From assembly GCA_938041035.1 (NCBI GenBank), contig CALHYX010000044.1, positions 35,419 to 99,418 on the forward strand: a DNA stretch of 64,000 bases, given 5' to 3'. Positions 36,589-48,029 of the stretch are shown one piece after another (the first letter of the stretch is position 1; every line of letters starts with the position of its first letter). The position numbers and the translations under genes were made by a program. The stretch comes from an uncultured Acidimicrobiales bacterium. Lineage in GTDB: Bacteria; Actinomycetota; Acidimicrobiia; Acidimicrobiales; SHLQ01. A model generated the notes under the pieces. It was given only the letters and a program-made list of their open reading frames with translations, was not told where the DNA came from and did not search any database.

Positions 36589-38159
36589 GCGATCCGCTGA
36601 TCAAGACCGTCGGCCGCTTCGAGTCGACGTTCGGGGTCATCCTCGGTCTGGCTCTGCTCTTTATCGGCGGCGGCATGATGTTGCCGGTCGCCGTCGAGAT
36701 CATCAGCGGCGGTGACGACGTCATCGAACTCGTCGTCTCGGCCGCCGCCTTCCTCGCCCTCGGCGCGATCATCCGATCCAACTCGACCATTGGCGATACC
36801 CGGCCGGCGTCGGTGTTCGCCGGCGTCGCCGGCACCTGGATCTTCGTGTCGGTCCTGGGTGCGTTGCCGTACATCCTGACCGGCATCACCGAACGCGCCG
36901 GAGTGGGCTTTGGCACCGAGATGGCCGATGCCATCTTCGAGTCGGTCTCCGGGTTCACGTGTACGGGTTCCACCGTGCTCACCAACCTCCCCGATCTCGG
37001 TGACCCCGACCCCCAGATCGGGCGAGGCGTACTGCTGTGGCGTCAGCTCACCCAGTGGTTCGGCGGTATGGGCATCGTCGCTCTGGTGCTTGCGGTGCTG
37101 CCCGCGATGGGTGTGCGGGGGGTCGGCTTTCTGGCCGCCGAGGCTCCGGGCCCCGCCGCGGGTCGACTCGTCCCCCGGCTCTCGGAAACCGCGAAACGCC
37201 TCTGGTACGTGTACACCGCGGTGACCGTGCTGATCGCCCTGCTGTACACGCTGGCCGGCATGGGCTTGTACGACGCTTTCCAACATGCGTTCACCACCGC
37301 GGCCACCGGTGGCTTCTCGCCGTACAACGATTCGGTGGGCGAATTCGACAGCGTGCCGATCGAGATGGCGGCCATCGCCGGCATGGTCATCGGCGGCATC
37401 AACTTCTCCCTGCACTACCGAACGCTGTTTCGACGTGACCTCGGGGCCTACGCCCGCGACCACGAGACCCGGTCCTATCTCACGATACTGCTCGTCGCCT
37501 TCGTGCTCATCATGTTGCCGTTGTGGTTGGCCAGCCCGTTCTCGTTCGGCACCAGCGTCCGCACCGCAGCGTTCAACACGGCCACCCTGGGCACCAGCAC
37601 GGGCTTCGGCAACGCGCAGGGAGCAGGCACGCCGGGCGACTTTGTCCAGTGGATCCCCAGCGGCCAGATGGTGCTGCTCGTGCTGATGTTCATCGGCGGG
37701 TGTACGGGTTCCACCTCGGGCGGGCTCAAGGTCGGCCGTTTTCGGGTCATGGGTTTGTTGACCGAACGCAGTCTTCGCCAGGCTCGTCATCCCCACGCGG
37801 TGATTCCGGTCAAGATCGGACGCGACGTGGTTCCCGACAACATGGTCAACGGCATCGCCGGTTTCACCCTTACCTACCTGGCCTTCGCCAGCGCCGGCAC
37901 GGTTCTCGTCGCCATGCTCGGCACCGACTTTTTGACCGCGCTCGGCGGTGCGGTCGGCTCGATGGGCAACATGGGCCCGGCACTGAACAACGTGGGGCCG
38001 ACCAACACCTTCCTCGACAGCTTCAGCCTGACGGCGCGCATGGTCCTGGCCTTCCTGATGATCGTTGGGCGCCTGGAGGTCTTTGCGATCGCACTGATGT
38101 TCACCCGACCGAGTCGGCTGCTGCGTCAACGGCTCCCGATGCGGGTGCGCCGGTACTAG
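36585..38159 (+). CDS. trkH: TrkH-family potassium channel subunit, second of two
   Basis: This second TrkH protein has 524 residues and filter loops VSGFTCTGS, TTAATGGFSPYN, GTSTGFGNAQG and GSMGNMGPALN. The third and fourth loops are closer to classical TrkH than those of the upstream copy. The conserved GGCTGSTSGGLKVGRF loop before the last repeat is present. It is the last gene of the trkA-trkH-trkH operon. It ends 14 bp from the convergent aminopeptidase gene. Confidence 0.93.
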   Translation: MSDPLIKTVGRFESTFGVILGLALLFIGGGMMLPVAVEIISGGDDVIELVVSAAAFLALGAIIRSNSTIGDTRPASVFAGVAGTWIFVSVLGALPYILTGITERAGVGFGTEMADAIFESVSGFTCTGSTVLTNLPDLGDPDPQIGRGVLLWRQLTQWFGGMGIVALVLAVLPAMGVRGVGFLAAEAPGPAAGRLVPRLSETAKRLWYVYTAVTVLIALLYTLAGMGLYDAFQHAFTTAATGGFSPYNDSVGEFDSVPIEMAAIAGMVIGGINFSLHYRTLFRRDLGAYARDHETRSYLTILLVAFVLIMLPLWLASPFSFGTSVRTAAFNTATLGTSTGFGNAQGAGTPGDFVQWIPSGQMVLLVLMFIGGCTGSTSGGLKVGRFRVMGLLTERSLRQARHPHAVIPVKIGRDVVPDNMVNGIAGFTLTYLAFASAGTVLVAMLGTDFLTALGGAVGSMGNMGPALNNVGPTNTFLDSFSLTARMVLAFLMIVGRLEVFAIALMFTRPSRLLRQRLPMRVRRY

Positions 38160-38173
38160 CGGGCGAAAACGGC

Positions 38174-39442
38174 CTAGCCCATCACTTCGCTCAACAGCGC
38201 AACGAACGCGGCCGGGTCGGCGCTGCCGCACACCTCGCGGGCCGAGTGCATGGAGAGCTGTGCGCACCCGATATCGACGGTGGCCACCCCCAACTCGGCG
38301 GCGCTGATCGGGCCGATGGTGGAGCCACACGCCATGTCGGTGCGGTTCACGAACTCCTGGAGTTCCACGCCGGCACGCTCGGCGGCGAGCCGCACCCGGG
38401 CGGCCGAGTCGGCGTCGGTGGCGTACCGGGCATTGGCATTGTGCTTCAGCACTGGACCGGCGTTGAGGGCGATGTGGTGCTGTGGTTCGTGCCGTTCGAC
38501 GTAGTTGGGATGGGTGGCGTGGGCCCCGTCGGCACTGATCAACAACGAGTCGGCCATGGAGACGTACCGGTTCTCGCCACCCCCGGTCAACCGCTCTATG
38601 GTGCCGCTGAGCAGGGGAGACGCCGCCCCGGACGCCGAAACGGACCCGACTTCCTCGTGATCGAACAGGGCGATCAGAGAGCGGCGCAAACCGGGGTTGT
38701 CGGCGACGGCGAGCAGCGCCTGAACCGCCGCATGACACGACAACAGGTTGTCGATGCGCGCCATGGCGACGAACTCGCCGTCGGCGCCGATCACCTGCGG
38801 GGCACACAGATCGTGCAGCATCAGATCCGCGCCCATGATGGCGCCGGCGTCGACGCCGGCCTCTCCGGCCACCCGCTCGAGGAAGTCACCCTCGCCGCCG
38901 AGGCCCCACATCGGGGACAGGTGTTGTTGCCGATTGAGCTTCAACCCGTCGTCGTTGATGCCGCGGTCGAGATGGATCGCGAGCTGCGACACCCGGAGCC
39001 AGGGCTGGTCTATGCGCACCAGATGGTTGGTGAGGTCGTCTCCGTCGCGCACCACCAGTCGGCCCGAAACCCCGAGGTCACGATCCAGCCAGCTGTTGAG
39101 CAGCACCCCGCCGTACACCTCGACCCCGATCTGGCGGTAGCCGGCCCGCCCCGTATCCGGGTTGGGCTTCACCCGCAGGTTCGGGCTGTCGGTGTGGGCC
39201 CCGACCATGGTGAAACCGGTGGCCGCATCGTGTGCGGGCCCCTGCACCCAGGCAACGAGGGCCCCCGATCGGCGCAGCACGAAGCGGCCCGGACCGCCCG
39301 GAAGCGCACTTCGCTCCTCGACCTCGACAAATCCCGCGTCGGTGAGCCGGCGCGCCGCGTTGGCGGCGGCGTGATAGGGGCTGGGGCTCTCGCCGACGTA
39401 GGCGAGCAGATCGGATAACAAGTGGGCATCTGGCGCAGACAT
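38174..39442 (-). CDS. apeB: M18-family aminopeptidase
   Basis: Aspartyl-type aminopeptidases of family M18 remove acidic or other N-terminal residues using two zinc ions. The 422-residue protein has VGAHTDSPNLRVKP (first metal ligands), YGGVLLNSWLDRDLGVSGR, ARIDNLLSCHAAVQALL, LFDHEEVGS (catalytic Glu pair) and the C-terminal IGCAQLSMHSAREV (last His ligand). ATG at 39442 is used; ATG at 39460 is another option and no clear ribosome-binding site decides. It stands alone and diverges from gltB. Confidence 0.92.
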   Translation of the reverse strand: MSAPDAHLLSDLLAYVGESPSPYHAAANAARRLTDAGFVEVEERSALPGGPGRFVLRRSGALVAWVQGPAHDAATGFTMVGAHTDSPNLRVKPNPDTGRAGYRQIGVEVYGGVLLNSWLDRDLGVSGRLVVRDGDDLTNHLVRIDQPWLRVSQLAIHLDRGINDDGLKLNRQQHLSPMWGLGGEGDFLERVAGEAGVDAGAIMGADLMLHDLCAPQVIGADGEFVAMARIDNLLSCHAAVQALLAVADNPGLRRSLIALFDHEEVGSVSASGAASPLLSGTIERLTGGGENRYVSMADSLLISADGAHATHPNYVERHEPQHHIALNAGPVLKHNANARYATDADSAARVRLAAERAGVELQEFVNRTDMACGSTIGPISAAELGVATVDIGCAQLSMHSAREVCGSADPAAFVALLSEVMG

Positions 39443-39717
39443 GGAGCTATGATGACCCATCGCAGGCTGCGATCTGGTGACACGCAACGACGCGAAGCTC
39501 CCGGAGCACGCACCTTTCGAACATTTTCTCTGTAATCCCTCCGCTGGCATGTCCAGGTCGTTGACCACTACCTGTACTGCACGCGACTTGTACTGCACGC
39601 GATCCCGAGCCCCCGGGGCTCACGGAGCAACGGCGCTCCTGGGACGACGGCCCGACCCGTAGTTTCCCGCTTCACCTCCGGTAAGCGACCGATACCCAGG
39701 AACACCCAAAGAGCTTC
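39443..39717. promoter_or_regulatory. 275-bp gltB upstream region with 14-bp direct repeat
   Basis: This divergent spacer precedes gltB. TGTACTGCACGCGA occurs twice (39573-39586 and 39589-39602), 16 bp apart, right after a TTGACC (39561-39566) that could be a -35 element. Such a repeat is the kind of site a nitrogen regulator could use, but no known consensus is matched. I cannot define the promoter more closely. Confidence 0.35.
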
Positions 39718-42700
39718 ATGACCCGTTCTTCGCACCCCTCCGTCCCTTCAGCCCGCTCGGGAACCGACCTTCCTGCGGCCCAGGGCCTGTACCACCCGGC
39801 GTTCGAGCACGACTCGTGTGGCGTCAGTTTCGTCTGCGACATCGAGGGGCGGGCATCGAACCGCATCGTTGCCCTCGGCATCGGAGCCCTGTGCAACCTC
39901 GAACACCGCGGCGCGACCGGGTCCGAGCCCGACGTCGGTGACGGCGCAGGCATCATGTTGCAGGTGCCGGACGCCCTGTACCGGGCGGTGGCCGAGTTTC
40001 CGCTACCCCCCGCCGGTCACTACGGCACCGGGATCGCCTTTTGTCCGCAGGATCCGGCCGGCTCCGCCGCAGCTCGCCGCGAGGTTGAACGCCTGGCCAT
40101 CGATGAGGGCATCGACGTGCTGGGCTGGCGAGCGGTGCCGGTCAACCCGGTCTCGCTCGGGACCGCGTCCCGGATCACGATGCCCGATTTCGAGCAGGTC
40201 TTCCTGGCCATTCCCGACGCCGACGCGCCCGATGGCTCCGGGTATGTCGGCGGGGCTGACCTCGACCGACGGCTCTACATCCTGCGCAAGCGCATCGAAC
40301 ACGAGATCCACCTGCCCGCCGGCCTCGACGAGGTCAACGAGGCCATGGGCGGCATGTCCGAGTCCCACGACGGCATCTACTTCCCGTCGTTGTCGAGCTC
40401 CACCATCGTCTACAAGGGCATGCTGACCACGCCGCAGCTCGCCGAGTTCTATCCCGACCTCGTCGATACCCGCATCGAGTCGGCGCTCGCCCTCGTCCAC
40501 AGCCGGTTCAGTACCAATACCTTTCCGTCCTGGCCGCTGGCGCACCCATACCGACTGGTGGCCCACAACGGCGAGATCAACACCATCCAGGGCAACCGCA
40601 ACTGGATGCGAGCCCGCGAAGCCACCATGGCCACCGACCGGCTGCCCGGCGACCTCGACCGGCTGTTCCCGATCTGCACACCGGGGGCCAGCGACACCGC
40701 CGGTTTCGATGAGGCCCTCGAACTGCTGGTGATGGGCGGCTACTCCCTGCCCGAGGCCGTGCTCATGATGATCCCGGAGCCGTGGGAGAACCATGAATCG
40801 ATGGCCGGCCCCCGGCGCGCGTTCTACCAGTACCACGCCTCGATCATGGAGCCGTGGGACGGGCCGGCGTCGATCGCGTTCACCGACGGCACCGTGATCG
40901 GCGCCGTGCTCGATCGCAACGGTCTGCGCCCCTCGCGGTACTGGGTTACCGACGACGGCCTGGTCGTCATGGCGAGCGAGGTCGGGGTCATCGATCTCGA
41001 TCAATCGACCATCGTCGAAAAAGGCCGCCTGCAGCCCGGACGAATGTTCCTGATCGATACCGCCGAGGGCCGGATCGTGCGCGACGACGAAATCAAGGCC
41101 ACCCTCGCCGCCGCCAACCCGTATCAACAGTGGCTCGACCAGAGCCTCGTCCACATCGACGATCTCGCTGCCGCCCAGATCACCCGCACCGATGAGGGCA
41201 CGCTCGTGCAGCGGCAACAGGTGTTCGGCTACAGCCACGAAGAGCTCAAGTTGTTGGTGGCGCCGATGGCCCGCGATGGCAAAGAGGCGATCGGCTCCAT
41301 GGGCACCGACACTCCGGTCGCGGTGTTGTCCGACCGGTCGCGGTCGCTTTTCGACTACTTCCACCAACTTTTCGCCCAGGTCACGAACCCGCCCCTCGAC
41401 GGCATCCGCGAGGAACTCATCACCGCGGTCTGCGCGTCGCTCGGCCCCGAGCCGAACATCTTTGAGCGGACCGCGCAAAGCTGTCGCCAGATCCATATCG
41501 ATCACCCCCTGATCACCAACGATGAAATCGATCGCCTCATCGGGCTCGTACCGGGCGACGCCATCGAGTTCTCCAGCGCCACCATCTCGTGTCTGTACCC
41601 GGTCGCGGAGGGGGCGTCCGGGCTGGCCGGCGCCATCGACCGCATTCGCGCCGACGCCGCCGCGGCGATCGAGGCCGGCGCGGGCGTGCTGATCCTCAGC
41701 GATCGCGGCGCCACCGCCGAGATGGCGCCGGTGCCGTCGCTGCTCTCGACCGCGGCGGTGCACCATCACCTCATCGTCGAGAAGTCCCGCACCCAGGTCG
41801 GTCTGGTCGTCGAAGCGGGCGATGCCCGCGAGATTCATCACTTCTGTCTGCTGCTCGGCTACGGCGCCACGGCCATCAACCCCTACGTGGCCTTCGAGAG
41901 CATCGACGCGATGATCGATGATTCCCTCAACGGTCTCGAGCCCTCGATGGACAAGGCCACCGCTCACCAGAACTTCGTGAAGGCGGCCGACAAAGGGATC
42001 CTCAAGGTCACCGCCAAGATGGGCATCTCCACGGTTGCGTCCTACTCCGGCGCCCAGATCTTCGAGGCCATCGGTCTGAACGCGGACTTCGTCGACGAGT
42101 ACTTCACCGGCACCGTGACCCGCCTCGGCGGCATCGGAATCGACATCGTTGCCGAGGAGATCGCTCGCCGCCACCGGGTCGCGTTCAGTCCCCGGCCTCG
42201 GGAACGGGCCCATCGAACTCTGGACGTCGGCGGCGACTATCAGTGGCGGCGCGAGGGCGAGTATCACCTGTTCAACCCGGAGACGGTCTTCAAGCTGCAG
42301 CATGCGACCCGGGAGGGCCGCTACGAGATCTTCAAGGAGTACACCAAGCTGATCGACGATCAGTCGACCAGCCACGCCACGCTGCGCGGCCTGTTCCAGT
42401 TCCGCTCCGAGCGGCCGTCGGTGCCCATCGAAGAAGTCGAGTCGATTGCCGAAATCGTCAAGCGGTTTGCCACCGGGGCGATGTCGTACGGCTCGATTTC
42501 GGCCGAAGCCCACGAAACCCTCGCCATCGCCATGAACCGCATCGGGGCGAAGTCCAACACCGGCGAAGGCGGCGAAGCGTCGTATCGCAACACTCCGGAC
42601 GCCAACGGTGACCTGCGTCGGTCATCGATCAAGCAGGTCGCGTCCGGCCGGTTCGGCGTGACCAGCGAGTACCTCGTGAACGCCGACGACATCCAGATCA

Positions 42701-44385
42701 AGATGGCCCAGGGCGCCAAGCCGGGCGAGGGCGGTCAGCTGCCCGGCCACAAGGTGTACCCGTGGATCGCCGAGGTTCGACACTCCACTCCCGGCGTGGG
42801 CCTCATCTCGCCGCCGCCGCACCACGACATCTACTCGATCGAGGATCTCAAGCAGCTGATCCACGACCTCAAGAACGCCAACCCGCAGGCGCGCATCCAC
42901 GTGAAGCTGGTGTCCGAGGTCGGCGTCGGCACGGTGGCCGCCGGAGTTGCCAAGGCCAAGTCCGACGTGGTCCTCATCTCCGGCTACGACGGCGGGACCG
43001 GAGCCTCGCCGCTCACCTCGGTCAAGCATGCGGGCGCTCCCTGGGAGATCGGCCTGGCCGAGACCCAGCAGACGCTGCTCCTCAACGATCTTCGCGATCG
43101 CATCGTCGTACAGGTCGACGGTCAGCTCAAGACCGGCCGCGACGTCATGATCGCCGCCCTTCTCGGCGGCGACGAGTTCGGCTTCGCCACAGCACCGCTC
43201 GTCGTCATGGGCTGCGTGATGATGCGGGTTTGCCACCTCGACACCTGTCCGGTCGGAGTGGCCACGCAGAACCCTGAGCTGCGCAAGAAGTTCACCGGTT
43301 CTCCCGAATTCGTCGTCAACTTCTTCGAGTACATCGCCGAGGAGGTCCGGGAATTGCTGGCCGAACTCGGCTTCCGCACCCTCGACGAGGCCATCGGCCA
43401 TGTGGAGTGTCTCGACACGACCGCGGCCGTGGACCACTGGAAGGGCGAAGGCCTCGATCTGAGCCCCATTCTGTACCAGCCAGAGCTGCCCCCGGGGACG
43501 CCGTTGGCCCACCGAGTGGGCCAGGATCACGGCCTCGACGAGGCGCTCGACCAGTCGCTCATCAAGCGGGCCGCACCCGCACTCGAATCGGGAACGCCGG
43601 TCACCATCGATACGCCGATCCGCAACGTGAACCGCACCGTCGGAACGATGCTCGGCAACGAGCTCACCAAGCGCTACGGCGGCGACGGCCTGCCCGACGA
43701 CACGATCGTGGTGAACTTCGACGGGTCGGCCGGCAACAGCTTTGGTGCCTTCGTTCCCCGAGGGATCACGCTTCGCCTGACCGGCGATGCCAACGACTAC
43801 GTCGGCAAGGGCCTGTCCGGGGGACGGTTGGTGGTTCGCCCGCCTGCGACCGCCAGGTTCGTCGCCGAGGAGAACATCATCGCCGGCAACGTGTTGCTTT
43901 ACGGCGCCACCGGCGGCGAGGCGTTCATCCGCGGCGTCGTCGGAGAGCGCTTCTGCGTCCGCAACTCCGGAGCCGTGGCGGTCGTCGAGGGAATCGGCGA
44001 TCACGGGTGCGAGTACATGACCGGCGGGCGAGCCATCGTCCTCGGAGCAACCGGTCGGAACTTCGGTGCCGGCATGTCCGGCGGCGTAGCGCTCGTTTGG
44101 GACCCCGAAGGGACCTTTCCCGCCAAGGTCAACCCCGAGATGGTGGACCTCGAAGCCCCGGACCAGGACGACGCCGCTCTGCTTCGCGAGCAGCTGGAGA
44201 AGCACCACAAGGAGACCGGTTCCGATGTGGCCCGTCGCATCCTCGACGGATGGCCGGTCGATCAGGCATCGGCGTTCGTGAAGGTGATGCCACGTGACTA
44301 CAAGCGAGTGCTGGAGGCCCAGGAACGGGCTCGGGTCGAGGGGCTCGATGAACTGGAGGTCGTCATGGCGGCCTCGCGAGGCTGA
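39718..44385 (+). CDS. gltB: Glutamate synthase (NADPH), large subunit
   Basis: GltB makes glutamate from glutamine and 2-oxoglutarate. The 1555-residue protein is full length. Its N-terminus has a 33-residue stretch before HDSCGVSFV, where Cys34 would become the N-terminal nucleophile of the amidotransferase after propeptide removal. Further blocks include [15 protein letters not shown] and [11 protein letters not shown] (glutaminase), [12 protein letters not shown] and [20 protein letters not shown] (FMN domain), [13 protein letters not shown] (3Fe-4S Cys cluster) and the C-terminal beta-helix with [17 protein letters not shown]. gltD follows 9 bp downstream. Confidence 0.98.
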   Translation: MTRSSHPSVPSARSGTDLPAAQGLYHPAFEHDSCGVSFVCDIEGRASNRIVALGIGALCNLEHRGATGSEPDVGDGAGIMLQVPDALYRAVAEFPLPPAGHYGTGIAFCPQDPAGSAAARREVERLAIDEGIDVLGWRAVPVNPVSLGTASRITMPDFEQVFLAIPDADAPDGSGYVGGADLDRRLYILRKRIEHEIHLPAGLDEVNEAMGGMSESHDGIYFPSLSSSTIVYKGMLTTPQLAEFYPDLVDTRIESALALVHSRFSTNTFPSWPLAHPYRLVAHNGEINTIQGNRNWMRAREATMATDRLPGDLDRLFPICTPGASDTAGFDEALELLVMGGYSLPEAVLMMIPEPWENHESMAGPRRAFYQYHASIMEPWDGPASIAFTDGTVIGAVLDRNGLRPSRYWVTDDGLVVMASEVGVIDLDQSTIVEKGRLQPGRMFLIDTAEGRIVRDDEIKATLAAANPYQQWLDQSLVHIDDLAAAQITRTDEGTLVQRQQVFGYSHEELKLLVAPMARDGKEAIGSMGTDTPVAVLSDRSRSLFDYFHQLFAQVTNPPLDGIREELITAVCASLGPEPNIFERTAQSCRQIHIDHPLITNDEIDRLIGLVPGDAIEFSSATISCLYPVAEGASGLAGAIDRIRADAAAAIEAGAGVLILSDRGATAEMAPVPSLLSTAAVHHHLIVEKSRTQVGLVVEAGDAREIHHFCLLLGYGATAINPYVAFESIDAMIDDSLNGLEPSMDKATAHQNFVKAADKGILKVTAKMGISTVASYSGAQIFEAIGLNADFVDEYFTGTVTRLGGIGIDIVAEEIARRHRVAFSPRPRERAHRTLDVGGDYQWRREGEYHLFNPETVFKLQHATREGRYEIFKEYTKLIDDQSTSHATLRGLFQFRSERPSVPIEEVESIAEIVKRFATGAMSYGSISAEAHETLAIAMNRIGAKSNTGEGGEASYRNTPDANGDLRRSSIKQVASGRFGVTSEYLVNADDIQIKMAQGAKPGEGGQLPGHKVYPWIAEVRHSTPGVGLISPPPHHDIYSIEDLKQLIHDLKNANPQARIHVKLVSEVGVGTVAAGVAKAKSDVVLISGYDGGTGASPLTSVKHAGAPWEIGLAETQQTLLLNDLRDRIVVQVDGQLKTGRDVMIAALLGGDEFGFATAPLVVMGCVMMRVCHLDTCPVGVATQNPELRKKFTGSPEFVVNFFEYIAEEVRELLAELGFRTLDEAIGHVECLDTTAAVDHWKGEGLDLSPILYQPELPPGTPLAHRVGQDHGLDEALDQSLIKRAAPALESGTPVTIDTPIRNVNRTVGTMLGNELTKRYGGDGLPDDTIVVNFDGSAGNSFGAFVPRGITLRLTGDANDYVGKGLSGGRLVVRPPATARFVAEENIIAGNVLLYGATGGEAFIRGVVGERFCVRNSGAVAVVEGIGDHGCEYMTGGRAIVLGATGRNFGAGMSGGVALVWDPEGTFPAKVNPEMVDLEAPDQDDAALLREQLEKHHKETGSDVARRILDGWPVDQASAFVKVMPRDYKRVLEAQERARVEGLDELEVVMAASRG

Positions 44386-44394
44386 GGAAGCAAC

Positions 44395-45858
44395 ATGGGT
44401 GATTCACGCGGATTCATGAAACACGGACGCGACCTGCCGAAATATCGGCCGGTCGAGCTCCGCCTGCGCGACTGGAACGAGGTCTACGAGGACTTCGACG
44501 AAGACAAGCTGAAGGTCCAGGCATCACGATGTATGGATTGCGGCATTCCGTTCTGCAACAACGGCTGCCCGCTCGGCAACCTGATCCCGGACTGGAACGA
44601 CCTCGTCTACCGCGACCACTGGCGCGAGGCCATCGACCGACTCCACGCCACCAACAATTTTCCCGAGTTCACCGGTCGGTTGTGCCCGGCCCCGTGCGAG
44701 GCGGCCTGTGTGCTCGGAATCAACGAGGACCCGGTCACGATCAAGCGGGTCGAGGTCGAGATCATCGACCGGGCCTGGGCCGAGGGCTGGGTGACCCCGG
44801 AAATCCCGACGTTCTCGTCGGGCCGGTCCGTCGCCGTGGTCGGATCCGGCCCGGCGGGACTCGCCGTCGCCCAGCAACTCACGCGCGCCGGCCATCGGGT
44901 TGTCGTCTTTGAACGCGACGACCGCGTCGGCGGGTTGCTGCGCTACGGCATTCCGGAGTTCAAGATGGAAAAGAAGGTGCTCGACCGCCGGATCGACCAG
45001 ATGACCGCCGAGGGCACCGAGTTTCGGACCTCGGTCAACGTCGGGGTGGACATCACCGCCGAGCAACTCCGCGCTGACTTCGACGCCGTCGTCCTGGCCG
45101 GCGGCGCCACGGTGCCCCGCGACCTTCCGGTACCGGGCCGACAGTTGAACGGCATCCACCAGGCGATGGAGTTTCTTCCGATCGCCAACCGGGTGCAGGA
45201 GGGCGACTTGCGTGAGCCCTCGATCACCGCCCGGGACAAGCACGTGATCATCATCGGCGGCGGCGACACCGGCGCCGACTGTCTCGGAACCTCCCACCGC
45301 CAGGGAGCCGCATCGGTCAGCCAGTTCGAGATCATGCCTCGGCCACCCGATTCCCGGCCCGACGCCAACCCCTGGCCAACCTGGCCGTTCATCTACCGGG
45401 TGTCCTCGGCGCATGACGAAGGGGGCGAGCGGCTCTATGCCATCAACACCACCGAGTTCGTCGGTAACGACGCCGGCGCGGTTACGGCGGTGCGCACCGT
45501 CGAGGTCGAGCGGGTCATCACCGACGGTCGCATGAGCTTCGAACCGGTGGCGGGTAGCGAGCAGGAACTTCCCGCCGACCTGGTGCTGCTGGCGATGGGC
45601 TTCACCGGCGCCGAACCGGGTGCCCTGCTCACCGATTTCGGGGTGGAGTTCACCGATAGGGGCAATGTGGGCCGCGACGCCGACTATCGGACCAATGTCG
45701 ATGACGTCTACGTGTGTGGCGACATGGGCCGGGGCCAGTCGCTCATCGTGTGGGCGATCGCCGAGGGGCGCTCCTGTGCCGCCGCGGTGGACCAGGCGCT
45801 CATGGGCGAATCGTTGCTGCCCGCTCCGATCCCGCCGACCGCCGCGCCGTTGAACTAG
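44395..45858 (+). CDS. gltD: Glutamate synthase (NADPH), small subunit
   Basis: GltD passes electrons from NADPH via FAD and Fe-S clusters to GltB. The 487-residue protein has the N-terminal cysteine clusters [23 protein letters not shown] and CPAPCEAAC, an FAD-binding [15 protein letters not shown] and an NADPH-binding [13 protein letters not shown], plus a C-terminal [19 protein letters not shown]. Length matches the family. It is cotranscribed with gltB (9-bp gap). The conservon starts 120 bp later. Confidence 0.98.
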   Translation: MGDSRGFMKHGRDLPKYRPVELRLRDWNEVYEDFDEDKLKVQASRCMDCGIPFCNNGCPLGNLIPDWNDLVYRDHWREAIDRLHATNNFPEFTGRLCPAPCEAACVLGINEDPVTIKRVEVEIIDRAWAEGWVTPEIPTFSSGRSVAVVGSGPAGLAVAQQLTRAGHRVVVFERDDRVGGLLRYGIPEFKMEKKVLDRRIDQMTAEGTEFRTSVNVGVDITAEQLRADFDAVVLAGGATVPRDLPVPGRQLNGIHQAMEFLPIANRVQEGDLREPSITARDKHVIIIGGGDTGADCLGTSHRQGAASVSQFEIMPRPPDSRPDANPWPTWPFIYRVSSAHDEGGERLYAINTTEFVGNDAGAVTAVRTVEVERVITDGRMSFEPVAGSEQELPADLVLLAMGFTGAEPGALLTDFGVEFTDRGNVGRDADYRTNVDDVYVCGDMGRGQSLIVWAIAEGRSCAAAVDQALMGESLLPAPIPPTAAPLN

Positions 45859-45978
45859 TTCGCAGGCGGGCCAAAGCGCTGTCGGCGCTGAAAAACGGCG
45901 CTCAAGTGCGCCTCCGAATGGTCGATTGATCGGTATCGGGATGCGTCGATGGACGACGGGTTTCCGGCAGAAGGTTCG

Positions 45979-47610
45979 ATGACTATCGGTGTTCGCACGA
46001 GAGTGCTTATCGCGGTGACCCTGCCCGTCTTTGTGGCCGTGCTGCTCGCCGCGTGGGGCTTCGCCGAGCATCGGGGTGATGCGAGCAGCGCCGTCCGGAC
46101 CTACCTACTCATCGCCGGGGTCGCCATCATCGTGGCCACCGCGTTGAGCGCGGTGATCGTCTGGCACACCGTCCGTCCCCTCCGCCACCTGGTCGATGAC
46201 GCCGCCGCGGTGGCCGATGTCCGCCTGCCGGCCCTGGTGTCGCAGATCACGTCCAACGGCGAGTCCAGCAGCCCGGGGATGGCCCCGCAGCTGCGTCTAC
46301 CGCATCTCACCGTGTACTCCGGCGATGAGTTCGGCCAGATAGCGGCGTCGATCAACCGAGTGCAGGATGCGACCGTGAACATCGCGGACGAACAGTCCAA
46401 ATTGCTTCGCCAGGGGATCGGCAACATCTTCATCGAGTTGGCGCAACGCAACCGAACACTGCTCGACGGCCAGATCTCGTTCATCGACGAACTCGAGGCG
46501 TCCGAGACCGACCCGGACCGCCTCGACCACCTCTTCCGCCTCGACCACCTCGCGACCCGCATGCGGCGCAACGCCGAGAGCCTGCTCGTTCTCGCCGGCG
46601 CCGACGAGGGCCCGACGCTCGACACCCGCGTCGACATGGCCGATGTACTTCGGGTGGCGCAGGGTGAAATCGCCGACTTCAACCGGGTGCAGTTGAGCGG
46701 CGCCGCTCCGGGTTCGGTGACTCATTCCACCGCGCTCAGCCTGGCTCATCTCCTGTCCGAACTGATGGAGAATGCCGCCGAGAACTCACCCGCTTCCGAG
46801 CGTGTCCACGTCGCGGCCAAGCGGGAACCGAGCGGTTTCTACCGAATCACGGTTTCCGACCGCGGATCCGAGCTGCCCGACGCTCGCCGTCGGGTGCTCA
46901 ACGCCGTGCTCGATTCGCCGCCGGCACTCGGGCTCTCCACCTCCACCCATCTGGGTCTCGAGGTGGTAGCGCGACTCGCGCAGCGACTCGGCGCCAAGGT
47001 ATCGCTCGATGCCCGCTCCGGCGGCGGTTCCGACGCGGTGGTCGATCTACCCGCGGCCCTCGTGAGCGAGGAGCCGACGCGACCTGAGCGACCCCGTTTC
47101 GGCGCCAAAGACCCGGCGGCAGCCAAAGAGGGGGCGCCGACCAAGTCAGCGGCCAAGAAGGCCGCCAAACGTGCGCCCACAGGCGAACGCGAGCCGGTCG
47201 TTACCAAAGCGCCGACCCCGGTGACGGTCGTTGTCGAGTCCGAGGATCCGCCAGCCCCGTTGCCGTCTCGCCGCGCCGCCCGCACACCGGTTGCCTCCCC
47301 ACCCGCCACCCGGGCCGAGTCGACCCCAGCGGCGACCCCGAAGCCGGTAGCGGACCCCACCTCATCGGCGGCGACGGAGTCCCGCGGCCCGGCCGCCACC
47401 GAGCTGGCGTCGCGCAATCCGTTCGCCGCGCTGGCCGACCGGGCCCACACCACCGCTGCCCCCGGGGCGTCCACCCGGTCGACCCGGAACCCAACCAAAC
47501 CGGACGTGGCCGGCGGGCGGGCCGCCGGCGGACGCACGCCGGAAGAACTTCGTCAGATGCTGTCGAGCTATCGCGGCGGGCGCCGTAAAGCCGAGGAGGA
47601 AACACCATGA
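45979..47610 (+). CDS. Conservon sensor histidine kinase (CvnA-like)
   Basis: This 543-residue protein is the first of a four-gene conservon. It has two N-terminal membrane segments (about 5-22 and 42-63) around a very short extracytoplasmic loop, then a linker. The kinase core has DHLATRMRRNAESLLVLAG as the dimerisation/phosphoacceptor helix and ELMENAAENSP as the N box, followed by a long Ala/Pro/Thr-rich C-terminal tail of about 160 residues. That tail and the HLATRMRRNAE helix are typical of CvnA proteins. The ATG at 45979 has AGAAGG upstream; an in-frame ATG at 45949 exists. It overlaps the next gene by 4 nt. Confidence 0.88.
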   Translation: MTIGVRTRVLIAVTLPVFVAVLLAAWGFAEHRGDASSAVRTYLLIAGVAIIVATALSAVIVWHTVRPLRHLVDDAAAVADVRLPALVSQITSNGESSSPGMAPQLRLPHLTVYSGDEFGQIAASINRVQDATVNIADEQSKLLRQGIGNIFIELAQRNRTLLDGQISFIDELEASETDPDRLDHLFRLDHLATRMRRNAESLLVLAGADEGPTLDTRVDMADVLRVAQGEIADFNRVQLSGAAPGSVTHSTALSLAHLLSELMENAAENSPASERVHVAAKREPSGFYRITVSDRGSELPDARRRVLNAVLDSPPALGLSTSTHLGLEVVARLAQRLGAKVSLDARSGGGSDAVVDLPAALVSEEPTRPERPRFGAKDPAAAKEGAPTKSAAKKAAKRAPTGEREPVVTKAPTPVTVVVESEDPPAPLPSRRAARTPVASPPATRAESTPAATPKPVADPTSSAATESRGPAATELASRNPFAALADRAHTTAAPGASTRSTRNPTKPDVAGGRAAGGRTPEELRQMLSSYRGGRRKAEEETP

Positions 47611-48029
47611 TGTCGGTCAGCGACAATGCTGTCGTCGTGCGCGAACTCGTCAACGGGTTCGTCAGTCACGGCGACGGCGTCCACGAGGCCATCGCCGTCG
47701 GGCCCGACGGGATTCCCCTGGCGATCTCCGACGGTCTCACCCGAGACGCCGCCGACCGCTTCGCCGCGGTGGCGGCCGGCCTCATGGGTCTGTCCCACGG
47801 TGCGGCGGATCGCTTCGACGGCGGCACGGTACACGAGGTCATCGTCGAAATGGACAACGCGATCATGTTGGTCACCGGCATGCCCGACGGTTCGAGCCTC
47901 GCCGCCGTCGCCGACGCCGACTGCGACCTCGGCACGGTCGGCTACGACCTCGCCGTACTCGCCGACAAGACCGGTTCCATCCTCAACCCCGCGCTGCGCC
48001 AAGAGCTGCAGTTCGCCCTTCCCCGATGA
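47607..48029 (+). CDS. Roadblock/LC7 domain protein (CvnB-like)
   Basis: The second conservon gene encodes a 140-residue roadblock/LC7-fold protein (VRELVNGFVSHGDGVHEAIA, then GPDGIPLAISDGL and ADADCDLGTVGYDLAVLAD). In Streptomyces, CvnB-type proteins work with the CvnD GTPase and the CvnA kinase in a membrane-associated complex. ATG at 47607 overlaps the cvnA-like stop, and its own stop overlaps the DUF742 gene start, both by 4 nt. Confidence 0.9.
   Translation: MMSVSDNAVVVRELVNGFVSHGDGVHEAIAVGPDGIPLAISDGLTRDAADRFAAVAAGLMGLSHGAADRFDGGTVHEVIVEMDNAIMLVTGMPDGSSLAAVADADCDLGTVGYDLAVLADKTGSILNPALRQELQFALPR

Noticed and set aside
36309..38807. 832-codon minus-strand frame opposite the trkH genes
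   Set aside because: Shadow of trkH and part of the aminopeptidase gene in another frame; Arg/Gly/Gln/His-rich with no domains.
40003..42513. 836-codon minus-strand frame inside gltB
   Set aside because: It is fully antisense to a well-supported gltB frame and has no recognisable motifs or ribosome-binding site.
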